Source: Pedobacter petrophilus
GTDB taxonomy: Bacteria; Bacteroidota; Bacteroidia; Sphingobacteriales; Sphingobacteriaceae
Assembly: GCF_009674725.1 (NCBI RefSeq)
Contig: NZ_WKKH01000016.1
Span: 1 to 64,000, forward strand
Length of the DNA: 64,000 nucleotides
Direction: 5' to 3'
Part shown: positions 8,728 through 18,543 of the stretch, piece after piece
Numbering within the stretch: the stretch's first letter is position 1
Layout of the letters: each line of letters begins with the position of its first letter
The notes under the pieces: model-generated
Told to the model about the DNA's origin: nothing
The model's database searches: none
The model's input: the letters and a program-made list of their open reading frames with translations, nothing else
Position numbers and translations under genes: made by a program

Positions 8728-10305
8728 ATGAAATACCTGATCAAGACCTTAATTATCGTACTCGCCATCGTGGCTTCATTAAACGTTAATGCCCAGCAAT
8801 ATTACGACGTTTTAAAATACGGTGCAAAAAACGACAGCAGCAAACTGGCTACTCAAGCGATAAAAAAAGCCATTGATGCTGCGGTTAAAAACGGAGGTGG
8901 TACCATTTATTTCCCCGCAGGAAAGTACCTCACCGGTGCTATTCAGTTGAAAAGTAACATCACGATTTTTATAGATGCCGGTGCAGAATTGCATTTTAGC
9001 GATAATTTCGACGACTATCTCCCCATGGTTAAAAGCCGATATGAAGGCGTTGACGTAACCTCATTCTCGCCATTATTTTATGCCTACAAAGCGGAAAATA
9101 TATCGATTATCGGTCGCGGATTAATTGATGGCCACGGTGAAAAGTGGTGGGGTTTTGTAGAAGGGTACAAAGAAGGCCAACCACGTTCTAAATGGCAAAT
9201 CATGTTCGACGGACTAAATAAAGATATTGTATTGCCGGATGATCCGAAACAAATGCAACGTGGTTTCCTTCGGCCACCGTTTATACAACCCATGTTTTGT
9301 AAAAACGTATTGATTGATGGAATCACCATTCGGAATTCCCCATTCTGGACGGTGAACCCCGAGTTTTGCGAAAATGTAAAGGTTCACGCTGTAACCATCA
9401 ATAACCCGCATTCGCCCAATACGGATGGAATCAATCCGGAATCCTGTAAAAACGTTCACATTTCCGACTGTCACATCAGCGTAGGCGACGATTGCATTAC
9501 CATTAAATCTGGTAAAGACGAACCTGGAAGGAAGATGGCTGTTCCGGCAGAAAACTATGTAATTACCAATTGTACCATGTTATCTGGTCATGGAGGCGTC
9601 GTTATCGGGAGTGAAATGTCTGGCGATGTGCGTAAAATTACCATCTCTAATTGTGTTTTCGACGGTACTGATCGCGGAATCCGCATTAAAACAGCGAGGG
9701 GTAGAGGCGGTGTGGTAGAAGAAATCCGCGTGAGCAACATCATTATGAAAAACATTAAGCAACAGGCCATTGTGTTGGATATGCAGTATGCGAAAACCAA
9801 TGTTGAGCCGGTTTCCGTAAGGACGCCTAAATTCAGGAATATTCATTTTAGCAATATTACCGGTCAGGTAAATCAGGCTGCTTACCTAAACGGCCTGGAG
9901 GAAATGCCGATCGAGAACATCACGTTCAACGACATCAATATGGAAGCTAAAACGGGTTTTAATATCAGCGCTGCTGATAAAATTGAATTTCATAATGTCC
10001 AGGTGAATACTGAAACAGGACCATCGCTTATTGCATCCAAGGTGAATAACCTAGTTATAGATGGTTTAAAAACCTATCAGCCCCATGATAATGTTGCGGT
10101 GGTTGATTTGAGAAATGTACAGGATGTATTTTTGTATAATGCTTTTCCTACAAAAGAAACCACAACTTATTTAAAGCTGAGTGGCGGAACAACAAAAAAT
10201 ATTTCCTTAGGAAATAACAATTTCAGAAATGTAAAGTCAGCAGTTAAAAAAGGTCAGGAAGTCTTAGAACCGATCAATGTAATCTCTGGCGATAAAGGTC
10301 AGTAA
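8728..10305 (+). CDS. Secreted GH28 polygalacturonase
   Basis: 525 aa with a signal peptide ending NVNAQQ. A right-handed beta-helix hydrolase with all GH28 signatures: NTDGI at 231-235 (D233), GDDC at 253-256 (D254, D255), GHGG at 287-290 (H288) and RIK at 319-321. It opens with YDVLKYGAKND and the PAGKY motif common to pectin beta-helix enzymes. It would hydrolyse alpha-1,4-galacturonic acid bonds in the periplasm or at the surface. In PULs of this type, GH28 proteins of this length are usually exo-acting or rhamnogalacturonan-specific, so homogalacturonan need not be the substrate. It lies 111 bp after the previous gene and 9 bp before GH95. Confidence 0.93.
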   Translation: MKYLIKTLIIVLAIVASLNVNAQQYYDVLKYGAKNDSSKLATQAIKKAIDAAVKNGGGTIYFPAGKYLTGAIQLKSNITIFIDAGAELHFSDNFDDYLPMVKSRYEGVDVTSFSPLFYAYKAENISIIGRGLIDGHGEKWWGFVEGYKEGQPRSKWQIMFDGLNKDIVLPDDPKQMQRGFLRPPFIQPMFCKNVLIDGITIRNSPFWTVNPEFCENVKVHAVTINNPHSPNTDGINPESCKNVHISDCHISVGDDCITIKSGKDEPGRKMAVPAENYVITNCTMLSGHGGVVIGSEMSGDVRKITISNCVFDGTDRGIRIKTARGRGGVVEEIRVSNIIMKNIKQQAIVLDMQYAKTNVEPVSVRTPKFRNIHFSNITGQVNQAAYLNGLEEMPIENITFNDINMEAKTGFNISAADKIEFHNVQVNTETGPSLIASKVNNLVIDGLKTYQPHDNVAVVDLRNVQDVFLYNAFPTKETTTYLKLSGGTTKNISLGNNNFRNVKSAVKKGQEVLEPINVISGDKGQ

Positions 10306-10314
10306 TTCTTAGTT

Positions 10315-13131
10315 ATGATGTTGCCAAATAGAAATTCACTATTGCTTTTTACGTTATTGTTCTGTTTATCTGTTTCGCTCGCAGCGCAGGAAAGAGACCA
10401 AAGCCTTTGGTATAATAAACCGGCAGAAAAATGGACGGATGCATTGCCAATTGGTAATGGCCGTTTGGGGGCCATGGTTTTTGGAGGTGTGGCAAACGAT
10501 CAGATTCAGTTCAATGAAGAAACATTATGGACAGGCAAACCGCGGGAATACAATCGAAAAGGCGCATCGAAATACCTGCCGGAAATTAGAAAGTTACTTT
10601 TTGAAGGCAAACAGAAGGAAGCTGAGACCCTGGCTCAAGCACAGTTTATGGGCTTGCAAAGTGAGGCTGGAGACCGTGATGCCTGGATAAAGGAAATCAG
10701 CGCCGGAAAGGGCATTGCAGGAAATCCTGCTTCGGCCAATTATGACGATCGGCTTTGGAAAACAATAAAAGTTCCCTCTTACGAAGGGTGGGAAAGGGTT
10801 GGATTAGATAACCTCGACGGGGCGGTATGGTTCAGAACAACGTTTAGTGTGCCTAAAGATTGGGCTGGAAAAGATTTAGTGTTAGACCTGAATAAGATCT
10901 TCGATCAGGATTTCACTTATGTAAACGGTAGCCTGCTGGGTCAGACAGCGGGCACTGATGCCAGGAAATATACTATTCCGGCAAAACTGATTAAGGTGGG
11001 AAACAATACCATTGCCATCCAGGTGCTTAACTTCTATAATCGTGGTGGTATTGGTGGATACAAAGACGTAACCAAAAAAATCGGTATTTATCCGATAGGT
11101 TCTAACATAGAAACGGGCGTTTCGCTGGTTAAGCAATGGAAATATAAAATTCAAAATGCGGCTCCTCCGGAAATTCCTCATTATCAGGCCAGTTATCAGC
11201 CCTTTGGCGATTTGAATCTTCGGTTTAATCATGGAAAAGCAGCAATTACAAATTACCGGAGATCGCTTGATTTAACCACAGCAACTGCCAAAACTTCGTA
11301 TAGCGTAAATAATGTTCAATACCAGCGAACGTATTTCGCCAGCCAGCCTGATCAGGCAGTGGTAATTCATTTAAGTGCCAATAGAAAAGCTTCTGTCAGT
11401 TTTGATGCAGCCCTTTCGAGCGTTCATCAGCACTCGGTTGTTAAAGTATTGGATAAGCATACCATTTCCCTTTCCGTACAAGTTAAAGATGGTGCATTAC
11501 GGGGTGAAAGCAGGTTAACGGCTGTTGTTAAAAACGGCCTTGTAAAAACAATTAATAACCAAATCAGCATTCAAAAAGCAGATGAAGTAACGCTCTACCT
11601 TACCACAGGAACCAATTTTATCAGCGCAAATGATGTTTCCGGCAATCCAGCAACTGCGATAACAAAAGCAATAAATTCAATAAAAGGAAAAGCATATTCG
11701 CAGATCGAACAAGATCATATTCGTGAATACCAGCAATACTACAATACTTTCAAGGTAGATTTCGGTCGCTCAGAAAATGAAAAACTGACGACAGATGAGC
11801 GTTTACAACAGTTTGCTACGGCCAACGATCCAGGCTTCGCGGCCCTTTACATGCAATATGGCCGCTATTTACTAATTTCCAGTTCGCGGCCGGGAACACA
11901 GCCTGCAAATCTTCAGGGAATTTGGAATGATCTCCTTGCACCACCATGGGACAGTAAATACACGACGAATATTAACATGGAAATGAATTACTGGCCCGCG
12001 GAGGTATTAAATTTATCGGCTTTAAACGAGCCGTTATTCAAAAAAATAGAAGGTTTGGCAAAAGCTGGTACGGTAACCGCAAAAGAATATTACAATGCCA
12101 AAGGCTGGGTTTTGCACCACAACACCGATATCTGGAATGGAACTTCGCCAATAAATGCGTCTGATCATGGCATTTGGGTAACTGGAGGCGGGTGGTTGAG
12201 TCAGCATTTGTGGGAACATTATTTGTTTACGCAGGATCAGGAATTTTTGAAAAAAGAAGCTTATCCATTGATGAAACAAGCGGCACTTTTTTTTGAAGAT
12301 TTTCTGGTAAAAGATCCAAAAACCGGTTGGTTAATCAGCACACCTTCAAATTCTCCGGAAAATGGAGGTATGGTGGCCGGACCAACAATGGATCACCAGA
12401 TTATCCGCTCGTTGTTTAAAAACTGCCTCGCTGCGGCACAGGTGTTAAAAGCAGATGAATCTTTTCAAAGGTCTTTGGTAGACAAAATCAACCAGATTGC
12501 ACCCAATCAGATTGGCAAATACGGACAGTTGCAAGAGTGGCTGGAAGATAAAGATGATACCGCCAGTAAACACCGGCATGTATCCCATTTGTGGGGCGTT
12601 TATCCCGGGAACGACATCACCTGGAACAAGGACGCGAAGATGATGAATGCCGCAAAACAATCCCTTTTATACCGGGGAGATGAGGCCACCGGGTGGAGCC
12701 TGGCATGGAAAATCAATTTTTGGGCGAGATTTAAAGATGGCGACCATGCCATGAAGCTGATTAAAATGCTGATGAAACCAGCAGGTACAGGAGCCGGATC
12801 CTATGTGAATTTATTCGATGCACACCCGCCGTTTCAAATCGACGGAAATTTCGGTGGGGCAGCAGGCATTGCCGAAATGATTGTGCAAAGTCACCAGGGG
12901 TATATCGATATTTTGCCAGCGCTTCCAACGGCTATTCCCAATGGTAATATTATGGGTTTGAAAGCTCGGGGCGGTTTTGAGGTAGATTTAATTTGGAATA
13001 ATGGAAAACTCACTTCGCTCCAGATTAAATCAAAAGTAGGGGGCAAATGCAGGGTGAAATATCAGCTTAAGGAAATTGAGATTGAGACCAAAGCTGGAGA
13101 GAACTATAAATTGAATGGAGATTTAAAATGA
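10315..13131 (+). CDS. Secreted GH95 alpha-L-fucosidase/alpha-L-galactosidase with inserted jelly-roll domain
   Basis: 938 aa with a signal peptide ending LAAQ. The GH95 start LWYNKPAEKWTDALPIGNGR is followed by the N-terminal sandwich, the (alpha/alpha)6 barrel with TTNINMEMNYWPAE (the Asn pair of GH95), STPSNSPENGG (acid region) and DGNFGG. Members remove alpha-1,2-L-fucose or alpha-L-galactose by inversion. Oddly, the N-terminal domain is interrupted at residues ~115-288 by a galactose-binding/GH2-like jelly roll (VWFRTTFSVPKDW, AIQVLNFYNRGG); the GH95 sequence resumes at HYQASYQPFGDLNL. The stop overlaps the next start (ATGA), indicating a shared transcript. The family is certain, the choice between fucose and galactose open. 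Confidence 0.92.
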   Translation: MMLPNRNSLLLFTLLFCLSVSLAAQERDQSLWYNKPAEKWTDALPIGNGRLGAMVFGGVANDQIQFNEETLWTGKPREYNRKGASKYLPEIRKLLFEGKQKEAETLAQAQFMGLQSEAGDRDAWIKEISAGKGIAGNPASANYDDRLWKTIKVPSYEGWERVGLDNLDGAVWFRTTFSVPKDWAGKDLVLDLNKIFDQDFTYVNGSLLGQTAGTDARKYTIPAKLIKVGNNTIAIQVLNFYNRGGIGGYKDVTKKIGIYPIGSNIETGVSLVKQWKYKIQNAAPPEIPHYQASYQPFGDLNLRFNHGKAAITNYRRSLDLTTATAKTSYSVNNVQYQRTYFASQPDQAVVIHLSANRKASVSFDAALSSVHQHSVVKVLDKHTISLSVQVKDGALRGESRLTAVVKNGLVKTINNQISIQKADEVTLYLTTGTNFISANDVSGNPATAITKAINSIKGKAYSQIEQDHIREYQQYYNTFKVDFGRSENEKLTTDERLQQFATANDPGFAALYMQYGRYLLISSSRPGTQPANLQGIWNDLLAPPWDSKYTTNINMEMNYWPAEVLNLSALNEPLFKKIEGLAKAGTVTAKEYYNAKGWVLHHNTDIWNGTSPINASDHGIWVTGGGWLSQHLWEHYLFTQDQEFLKKEAYPLMKQAALFFEDFLVKDPKTGWLISTPSNSPENGGMVAGPTMDHQIIRSLFKNCLAAAQVLKADESFQRSLVDKINQIAPNQIGKYGQLQEWLEDKDDTASKHRHVSHLWGVYPGNDITWNKDAKMMNAAKQSLLYRGDEATGWSLAWKINFWARFKDGDHAMKLIKMLMKPAGTGAGSYVNLFDAHPPFQIDGNFGGAAGIAEMIVQSHQGYIDILPALPTAIPNGNIMGLKARGGFEVDLIWNNGKLTSLQIKSKVGGKCRVKYQLKEIEIETKAGENYKLNGDLK

Positions 13132-16100
13132 TGAGACCCGGTAAGCTTCTTTTGTACCTATTCATTTTGTTGGGCTCAAAAATGGCCTTAGCGCAACAGG
13201 CGGTTCGAAAAGATATCTCGCTGAACAGCGACTGGCTGAGTATTGCTGATGAAAAAAATATAAAGGCGCATGATGGTTTTCAGTCTGAAAAATACAGTAT
13301 TGCCGATTGGAAAAAAGTAACAGTTCCACATAACTGGGATCAATACGAAGGCTATCAGCGGAAACTTCATGGCAATAAACATGGTTATGCATGGTACAGA
13401 AAAAGCTTTAAAACAAATGATTTGAAAGCTGGTAAACGCTTTTTTCTGTATTTCGAGGGCGTTGGTTCTTATGCTACTGTCTGGCTTAATGGCAAACAAG
13501 TTGGTTATCATCCCGGGGGAAGAACCACTTTTACGTTAGACGTAACCGATGTAATCAGGTTGCAGAATCAGGACAATTTACTGGCAGTACGGGCAGACCA
13601 CCCGGCGAATATTCAGGATTTACCCTGGGTAGATGGCGGTTGCTCAACCGAACGTGGGTTTTCTGAAGGCTCGCAGCCTATGGGGATTTTCAGGCCGGTT
13701 CACCTCATTGTAACCAACGAAACCAGAATAGAGCCTTTCGGCATTCACATCTGGAACGACAATAAAATTTCAGAAAAATCGGCGGTTTTAAATTTCACAA
13801 CCACGGTAAAAAACTATTCGGCAAAAGCAAAATCAATAACCGTAATCAATCAGCTATTTGATGCTGAAGGCAATCTCGAAAAAACACTGAATAAAGAAAT
13901 TAATCTTCCGGCAGGAAAAATTACAGATGTTAGCCAAAAAACAGATGAAATTGTCAACCCTAAATTATGGTCGCTGCAAAAGCCATACTTATACACCTTA
14001 AAAACCACCATCAAAGCGAACGGAAAGTTGGTTGATGCATTGGAAACCCCCTATGGCATCCGTTGGATTAGCTGGCCAATTGGTGAACAGGCAAGTCAGA
14101 AAGTCTTTCTGCTTAATGGAAAGCCGGTTTTTGTTAACGGAATTGCAGAATATGAGCATTTAATAGGCCAGAGCCATGCGTTTACAAATGAACAGATTTC
14201 CTCACGCGTGCGGCAGATTAAGGCGGCAGGTTTTAATGCTTTTCGCGATGCACACCAACCCCATAATTTGTTATATTCTGATTATTGGGATAAGGAAGGG
14301 ATTTTATGCTGGACACAGATGGCGGCACACATCTGGTATGATACGCCGGCATTCAGGTCTAATTTTAAAAAGCTTTTAACAGATTGGGTTAAGGAACGGC
14401 GGAATAGTCCGGCGGTAGTGCTCTGGGGACTGGAAAATGAAAGTACTTTACCAGAAGACTTCGCAAAAGAATGCACTGAACTAATTCGGAAATTAGATCC
14501 AACAGCTTCATCCCAAAGAAAAGTAACTACTTGCAACGGTGGAAAAGGTACGGATTGGGATGTGCCACAAAACTGGACGGGTACTTACGGTGGTAATCCA
14601 TTAACTTATGGTGAAGATTTACAGCGGCAGGTTTTGGTAGGGGAGTATGGTGCCTGGCGAACGATAGATTTGCACCAGACGGATGCGAATGGCAAAGGCT
14701 ATTCTGAAAACAAAATGACCGATTTAATGGAAACGAAGGTGCGTTTGGCAGAAACGGTGAAAGATAAAACGGCAGGTCATTTTTTCTGGTTATACAGTTC
14801 GCATGATAATCCGGGTCGGGTACAGGGCGGAGAAGGCCTGCGGGATCTGGATCGAATTGGTCCGGTGAATTATAAAGGCATGTTTACCCCCTGGGAAGAA
14901 CCGACTGATGTTTTTTACCTGTTCAGAGCCAACTATGCGCCGAAAAAAACGGAGCCAATGGCTTACATTGTTTCGCATACCTGGCCAAACCGCTGGAGCA
15001 AACCCGGAATAAAAGACAGTATTGTGGTGTATTCAAACTGCGATGAGGTGGAGCTTTTTAATGATATAGATGGCGAATCGCTGGGCAAACAGAAACGTGG
15101 CGTTACCGGTACGCATTTTCAGTGGAATAACCCCAACATTAAATACAATGTACTTTATGCAGTGGGTTATGTGAACGGAAAGGCTGTTGCAAAAGATCAG
15201 ATTGTATTAAATAATTTGCCGGAATCGCCGAACTTTAATCGTTTAATTGGTAAAGATGAGGATGTTTTGAAGCCGGAAAAAGGTTATCAATACCTTTACC
15301 GCTTAAATTGTGGCGGTCCTTCCTATAAGGATCGTTTGGGTAATGAATGGCTTGCAGATCAGCAACTTGGTAATGACTTAAAACATTATGGATCTACCTC
15401 CTGGACGGCCGCTTTTCCCGGTGTTCCGGCATTTTTTGCAAGTCAGCGAAGAACATTTTCTCCTATTGAAGGCACTGAAGACTGGAAACTTTTTCAATCA
15501 TTTAGATATGGAAGAGATCAGTTAAAATTTAGTTTTCCAATTCCGGCAGACGGCGAATATTTAGTTGAACTTTATTTTATTGAGCCCTGGCTGGGCATTG
15601 GCGGTGGAATGGATGCCGAAAAAATGCGGTTGTTTGATGTTGCAATTAATGATAAAACGGTGTTGAAAGATGTAGATATCTGGAAATTGGCCGGCACAAA
15701 CCACGTTTTGAAAGAGACGGTAAAAGTGAAAGTGAAGGCAGGGCAGCTGGTGGTTTCTTTCCCGCAAATCAAGGTTGGTCAGGCAGTTATTTCAGCCATC
15801 GCGATTGCTTCTGTAAATCAAAAGATAAAAGCAGGTGCGCAAAGCAATTCGATATTCAAGCTGGCAAATGAGCAGAATTTCAAGGCAAATAGCTGGATGG
15901 ATATTGGAGATCGTCAGTTTTTAAATCAACAGAAAGGATTCACGCAACTGCCACCAAACTTATATGGTGCAGAATGGATTCAGCCGTTGGATTCCGGGAC
16001 CAGTCGTAATCTGAAATTCCAGTTAAATGATGTGGCGGATGTTTTTGTAGCGATTGCTGAGCAATCGAAAATACCAGAGGGTTATGAAGATACCAAAACA

Positions 16101-16631
16101 CAAATTGAAAATAGTGAGCGTGAAAAGTTTCCCGTTTACCGGAAGCGGTTTAAAAAAGGAGCTGAAGTAACGTTGAATTTTGATTTTGCAACGGTTGCCG
16201 TTATTCCACCGAGTGATTTAGCACCGGCATATGATTTAAAAACCGTTTCCACCTATAAGGCAACCGAGGCAACTTTAAGAGGACAGCGCATTGTTAGGGC
16301 AGAATTGATGGATAAACCGAGGGTAAAATTCACAGCAGCTAAAGGTGGAATTTTAGAATGGAATATAGGGGTTGGTGTCGCCGATACCTATTCACTGACT
16401 ATTAAATATCATAATCCTTTTAAAGAGGTGTTAAAAGCTACCATGGAATTTCTATCTGCTGATGGCACTTTAATGAAGACAGAGCCATTAGAATTTGCGC
16501 CAACTAAAGAAGGGAAATGGAACTATTTAAATACCAATACCGGCAGCATGATTAATGCCGGGAGCTACAAAGTTCGCCTGATTGCCAAAGATGCAAATGA
16601 ATTAAGCATCGATGCTTTGGATGTACAATAG
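13128..16631 (+). CDS. Secreted GH2 family glycosidase with malectin-like domain
   Basis: 1167 aa with a signal peptide ending MALAQ. Sugar-binding jelly roll (VTVPHNWDQYEGY, VWLNGKQVGYHPGG), Ig-like domain, then a TIM barrel starting FVNGIAEYEH. The acid/base is E438 within WGLENES; the nucleophile candidate is E506 in VGEYGAW. After the barrel, residues ~718-905 form a malectin-like carbohydrate-binding domain (YRLNCGGPSYKD), and the C-terminus adds further beta domains. GH2 covers beta-galactosidase, beta-glucuronidase, beta-mannosidase and alpha-arabinopyranosidase; the divergent HIWYDTPAF loop does not let me choose. The last gene of the 4334-16631 run. Confidence 0.87.
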   Translation: MMRPGKLLLYLFILLGSKMALAQQAVRKDISLNSDWLSIADEKNIKAHDGFQSEKYSIADWKKVTVPHNWDQYEGYQRKLHGNKHGYAWYRKSFKTNDLKAGKRFFLYFEGVGSYATVWLNGKQVGYHPGGRTTFTLDVTDVIRLQNQDNLLAVRADHPANIQDLPWVDGGCSTERGFSEGSQPMGIFRPVHLIVTNETRIEPFGIHIWNDNKISEKSAVLNFTTTVKNYSAKAKSITVINQLFDAEGNLEKTLNKEINLPAGKITDVSQKTDEIVNPKLWSLQKPYLYTLKTTIKANGKLVDALETPYGIRWISWPIGEQASQKVFLLNGKPVFVNGIAEYEHLIGQSHAFTNEQISSRVRQIKAAGFNAFRDAHQPHNLLYSDYWDKEGILCWTQMAAHIWYDTPAFRSNFKKLLTDWVKERRNSPAVVLWGLENESTLPEDFAKECTELIRKLDPTASSQRKVTTCNGGKGTDWDVPQNWTGTYGGNPLTYGEDLQRQVLVGEYGAWRTIDLHQTDANGKGYSENKMTDLMETKVRLAETVKDKTAGHFFWLYSSHDNPGRVQGGEGLRDLDRIGPVNYKGMFTPWEEPTDVFYLFRANYAPKKTEPMAYIVSHTWPNRWSKPGIKDSIVVYSNCDEVELFNDIDGESLGKQKRGVTGTHFQWNNPNIKYNVLYAVGYVNGKAVAKDQIVLNNLPESPNFNRLIGKDEDVLKPEKGYQYLYRLNCGGPSYKDRLGNEWLADQQLGNDLKHYGSTSWTAAFPGVPAFFASQRRTFSPIEGTEDWKLFQSFRYGRDQLKFSFPIPADGEYLVELYFIEPWLGIGGGMDAEKMRLFDVAINDKTVLKDVDIWKLAGTNHVLKETVKVKVKAGQLVVSFPQIKVGQAVISAIAIASVNQKIKAGAQSNSIFKLANEQNFKANSWMDIGDRQFLNQQKGFTQLPPNLYGAEWIQPLDSGTSRNLKFQLNDVADVFVAIAEQSKIPEGYEDTKTQIENSEREKFPVYRKRFKKGAEVTLNFDFATVAVIPPSDLAPAYDLKTVSTYKATEATLRGQRIVRAELMDKPRVKFTAAKGGILEWNIGVGVADTYSLTIKYHNPFKEVLKATMEFLSADGTLMKTEPLEFAPTKEGKWNYLNTNTGSMINAGSYKVRLIAKDANELSIDALDVQ

Positions 16632-16915
16632 TTGAAGGTTATGGGTTATAGGCTGCGGGTTAAAGGTTACAGGTTATTGAGCTGGGCGTATATTGGTTTC
16701 TTGTTACAACTTTAGCCCATAAGGTAAGTTTACCTTATAAGGGTAAAGACGATATTTAAAAATCCTGGTATAGCCGTCTAGACTGGCAGCTTATAACCTG
16801 CAACTCATAACGAAAAGGCTAACATACTACAACATATAGCCAAAATATGATATTAATGTTGATATTTAGTCATGCATATTTGTTTTAACCAAATTAATAA
16901 ACGAGCCAACAAATA
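16632..16915. repeat. Intergenic inverted repeat of the 'GGTTATAGGTTGCAGG' type, then symporter leader
   Basis: Positions 16639-16690 hold GTTATGGGTTATAGGCTGCG and GGTTACAGGTTATTGAGCTG; positions 16786-16812 hold the opposite orientation (CAGCTTATAACCTGCAACTC). Together they form a loose inverted repeat of a type dispersed in related genomes. AAGGTAAGTTTACCTTATA (16720-16738) is a smaller dyad between them. Downstream, CATATTTG at about 16877 and TTTTAACCAAAT could serve the symporter gene as a promoter and leader, but this is weak. Confidence 0.5.
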
Positions 16916-18484
16916 ATGAAAGGTCTACCCATTTTCGATCTGGCCATTATCGTCATATACCTTGTTGGAATGATATTAGTTGGGGTTTATTTTTCTAGAA
17001 AAAATAAAAACTCCGAGCAGTTTACGAAAGCCTCGGGCCTGATTCCCGGATGGGCAATAGGTTTATCAATTTATGCAACATTTTTAAGCAGCAATACATT
17101 CTTAGGGGTACCCGGAAAAGCGTTTGGAAGCAACTGGAATGCTTTTGTCTTTAGCATCTCAATGCCCTTAGCCGCCTGGATTGCCTCCAAATACTTTGTT
17201 CCTTTTTACAGAAGTAGCGGAGAAATTTCTGCTTATACACATCTGGAAAATCGTTTCGGTGCCTGGGCAAGGGTTTACGCAGTCGTTTGCTTTTTGCTTA
17301 CTCAGCTGGCCAGAATGGGATCTATCTTTTTCGGAATTGCCTTAAGCCTGCAGGCTTTAACGGGCTATTCGATGCAAATGATTATGGTGGTGATGGGAAT
17401 TTGCATCATTATTTACACCGTTTTAGGCGGTATTGAAGCCGTAATATGGACGGAAGTGGTGCAAGCCGTAGTGAAGACCTTTGGTGCACTATTAATCCTA
17501 TACCTCATTATTAGTAACATGGATGGTGGCGTTTCTAAAATTATTGAGATTGGAAAATCTGCCGATAAATTTAGTCTCGGCAGCTTCAAGCCAGATTTTG
17601 TAGGTTCGTCATTTTGGGTGGTTTTATTGTATGGTTTTTTTATCAACCTGAATAACTTCGGGATGGATCAAAATTATATCCAGCGTTATCATACCGCGTC
17701 ATCCGGTAAGGCTGCCTCAAATTCAATCTGGCTGTGTGTTTGTTTATATATCCCTGCATCGCTGCTGTTTTTTATTATAGGATCTTGTTTGTTCGCTTAC
17801 TATGAGGTTAATCCGGATTTGATTGCTTCGATTAAACACCAGGTAGCGCTGGAAAGATTGCCCTTAAATGCATCAACGGCAGAGCTCTTAAAAGTCCAAA
17901 ATGCTTTGCAACCATCAGATTACGGAGATAAGATTATGCCACATTTTATGGTGACTAAAATGCCAGTCGGGTTGGTAGGGTTGATTGTTTCTGCCATTTT
18001 ATCGGCGGCCATGAGTACAATCAGCTCAGGAATGAACGCTTCGGCAACGGTATTTTCGATTGATATTTACAAACGATATTTAAAGCCTGACGTTACCGAA
18101 AAGCAAAATTTATCATTGCTGCATGTAGCGACTGTTGGTTTTGGCTTGTTGGGCATGATTGCTGGAATTGCCATGATTGGTGTGAAAAGTATTCTGGATG
18201 TATGGTGGCAGCTTTCGGGCATTTTTGCCGCAGGTATGCTGGGTTTATTTCTGTTAGGCATTGTTAGCAAAAGAACTAAAAATCACGAAGCTGTCATCGC
18301 CACCATTATCGGGATCTTAGTGATTATCTGGATGACAGTTTCCTCGCTTCTGCCACCCGAATATAAAGCTTTTAGAAATCCACTGCATCAAAATATGATC
18401 ATCGTTGTAGGTACATTAACCATCTTTTTGGTGGGAATTGGCCTGACTAAATGGAAGAAACAGAAAGCAAAGTCTGCGCATTAG
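16916..18484 (+). CDS. Sodium:solute symporter (SSS family)
   Basis: 522-aa inner-membrane protein with about 13-14 hydrophobic segments. The first helix FDLAIIVIYLVGMILVGVYF, the segment FLSSNTFLGVPGKAFGSNW and the ISAILSAAMSTISSGMNASA stretch fit SSS transporters. It would bring in a sugar or acidic sugar with Na+. It is followed at 59 bp by a DapA-family aldolase, so the substrate is probably the aldolase substrate or its precursor, such as a 2-keto-3-deoxy acid. A second symporter at 54289 belongs to a different subgroup. Family firm, substrate unknown. Confidence 0.9.
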   Translation: MKGLPIFDLAIIVIYLVGMILVGVYFSRKNKNSEQFTKASGLIPGWAIGLSIYATFLSSNTFLGVPGKAFGSNWNAFVFSISMPLAAWIASKYFVPFYRSSGEISAYTHLENRFGAWARVYAVVCFLLTQLARMGSIFFGIALSLQALTGYSMQMIMVVMGICIIIYTVLGGIEAVIWTEVVQAVVKTFGALLILYLIISNMDGGVSKIIEIGKSADKFSLGSFKPDFVGSSFWVVLLYGFFINLNNFGMDQNYIQRYHTASSGKAASNSIWLCVCLYIPASLLFFIIGSCLFAYYEVNPDLIASIKHQVALERLPLNASTAELLKVQNALQPSDYGDKIMPHFMVTKMPVGLVGLIVSAILSAAMSTISSGMNASATVFSIDIYKRYLKPDVTEKQNLSLLHVATVGFGLLGMIAGIAMIGVKSILDVWWQLSGIFAAGMLGLFLLGIVSKRTKNHEAVIATIIGILVIIWMTVSSLLPPEYKAFRNPLHQNMIIVVGTLTIFLVGIGLTKWKKQKAKSAH

Positions 18485-18543
18485 GGCATATTACTTGGTC
18501 AGAAATGATTATTTAAACACAATATTTACCATAGAAAATTACG

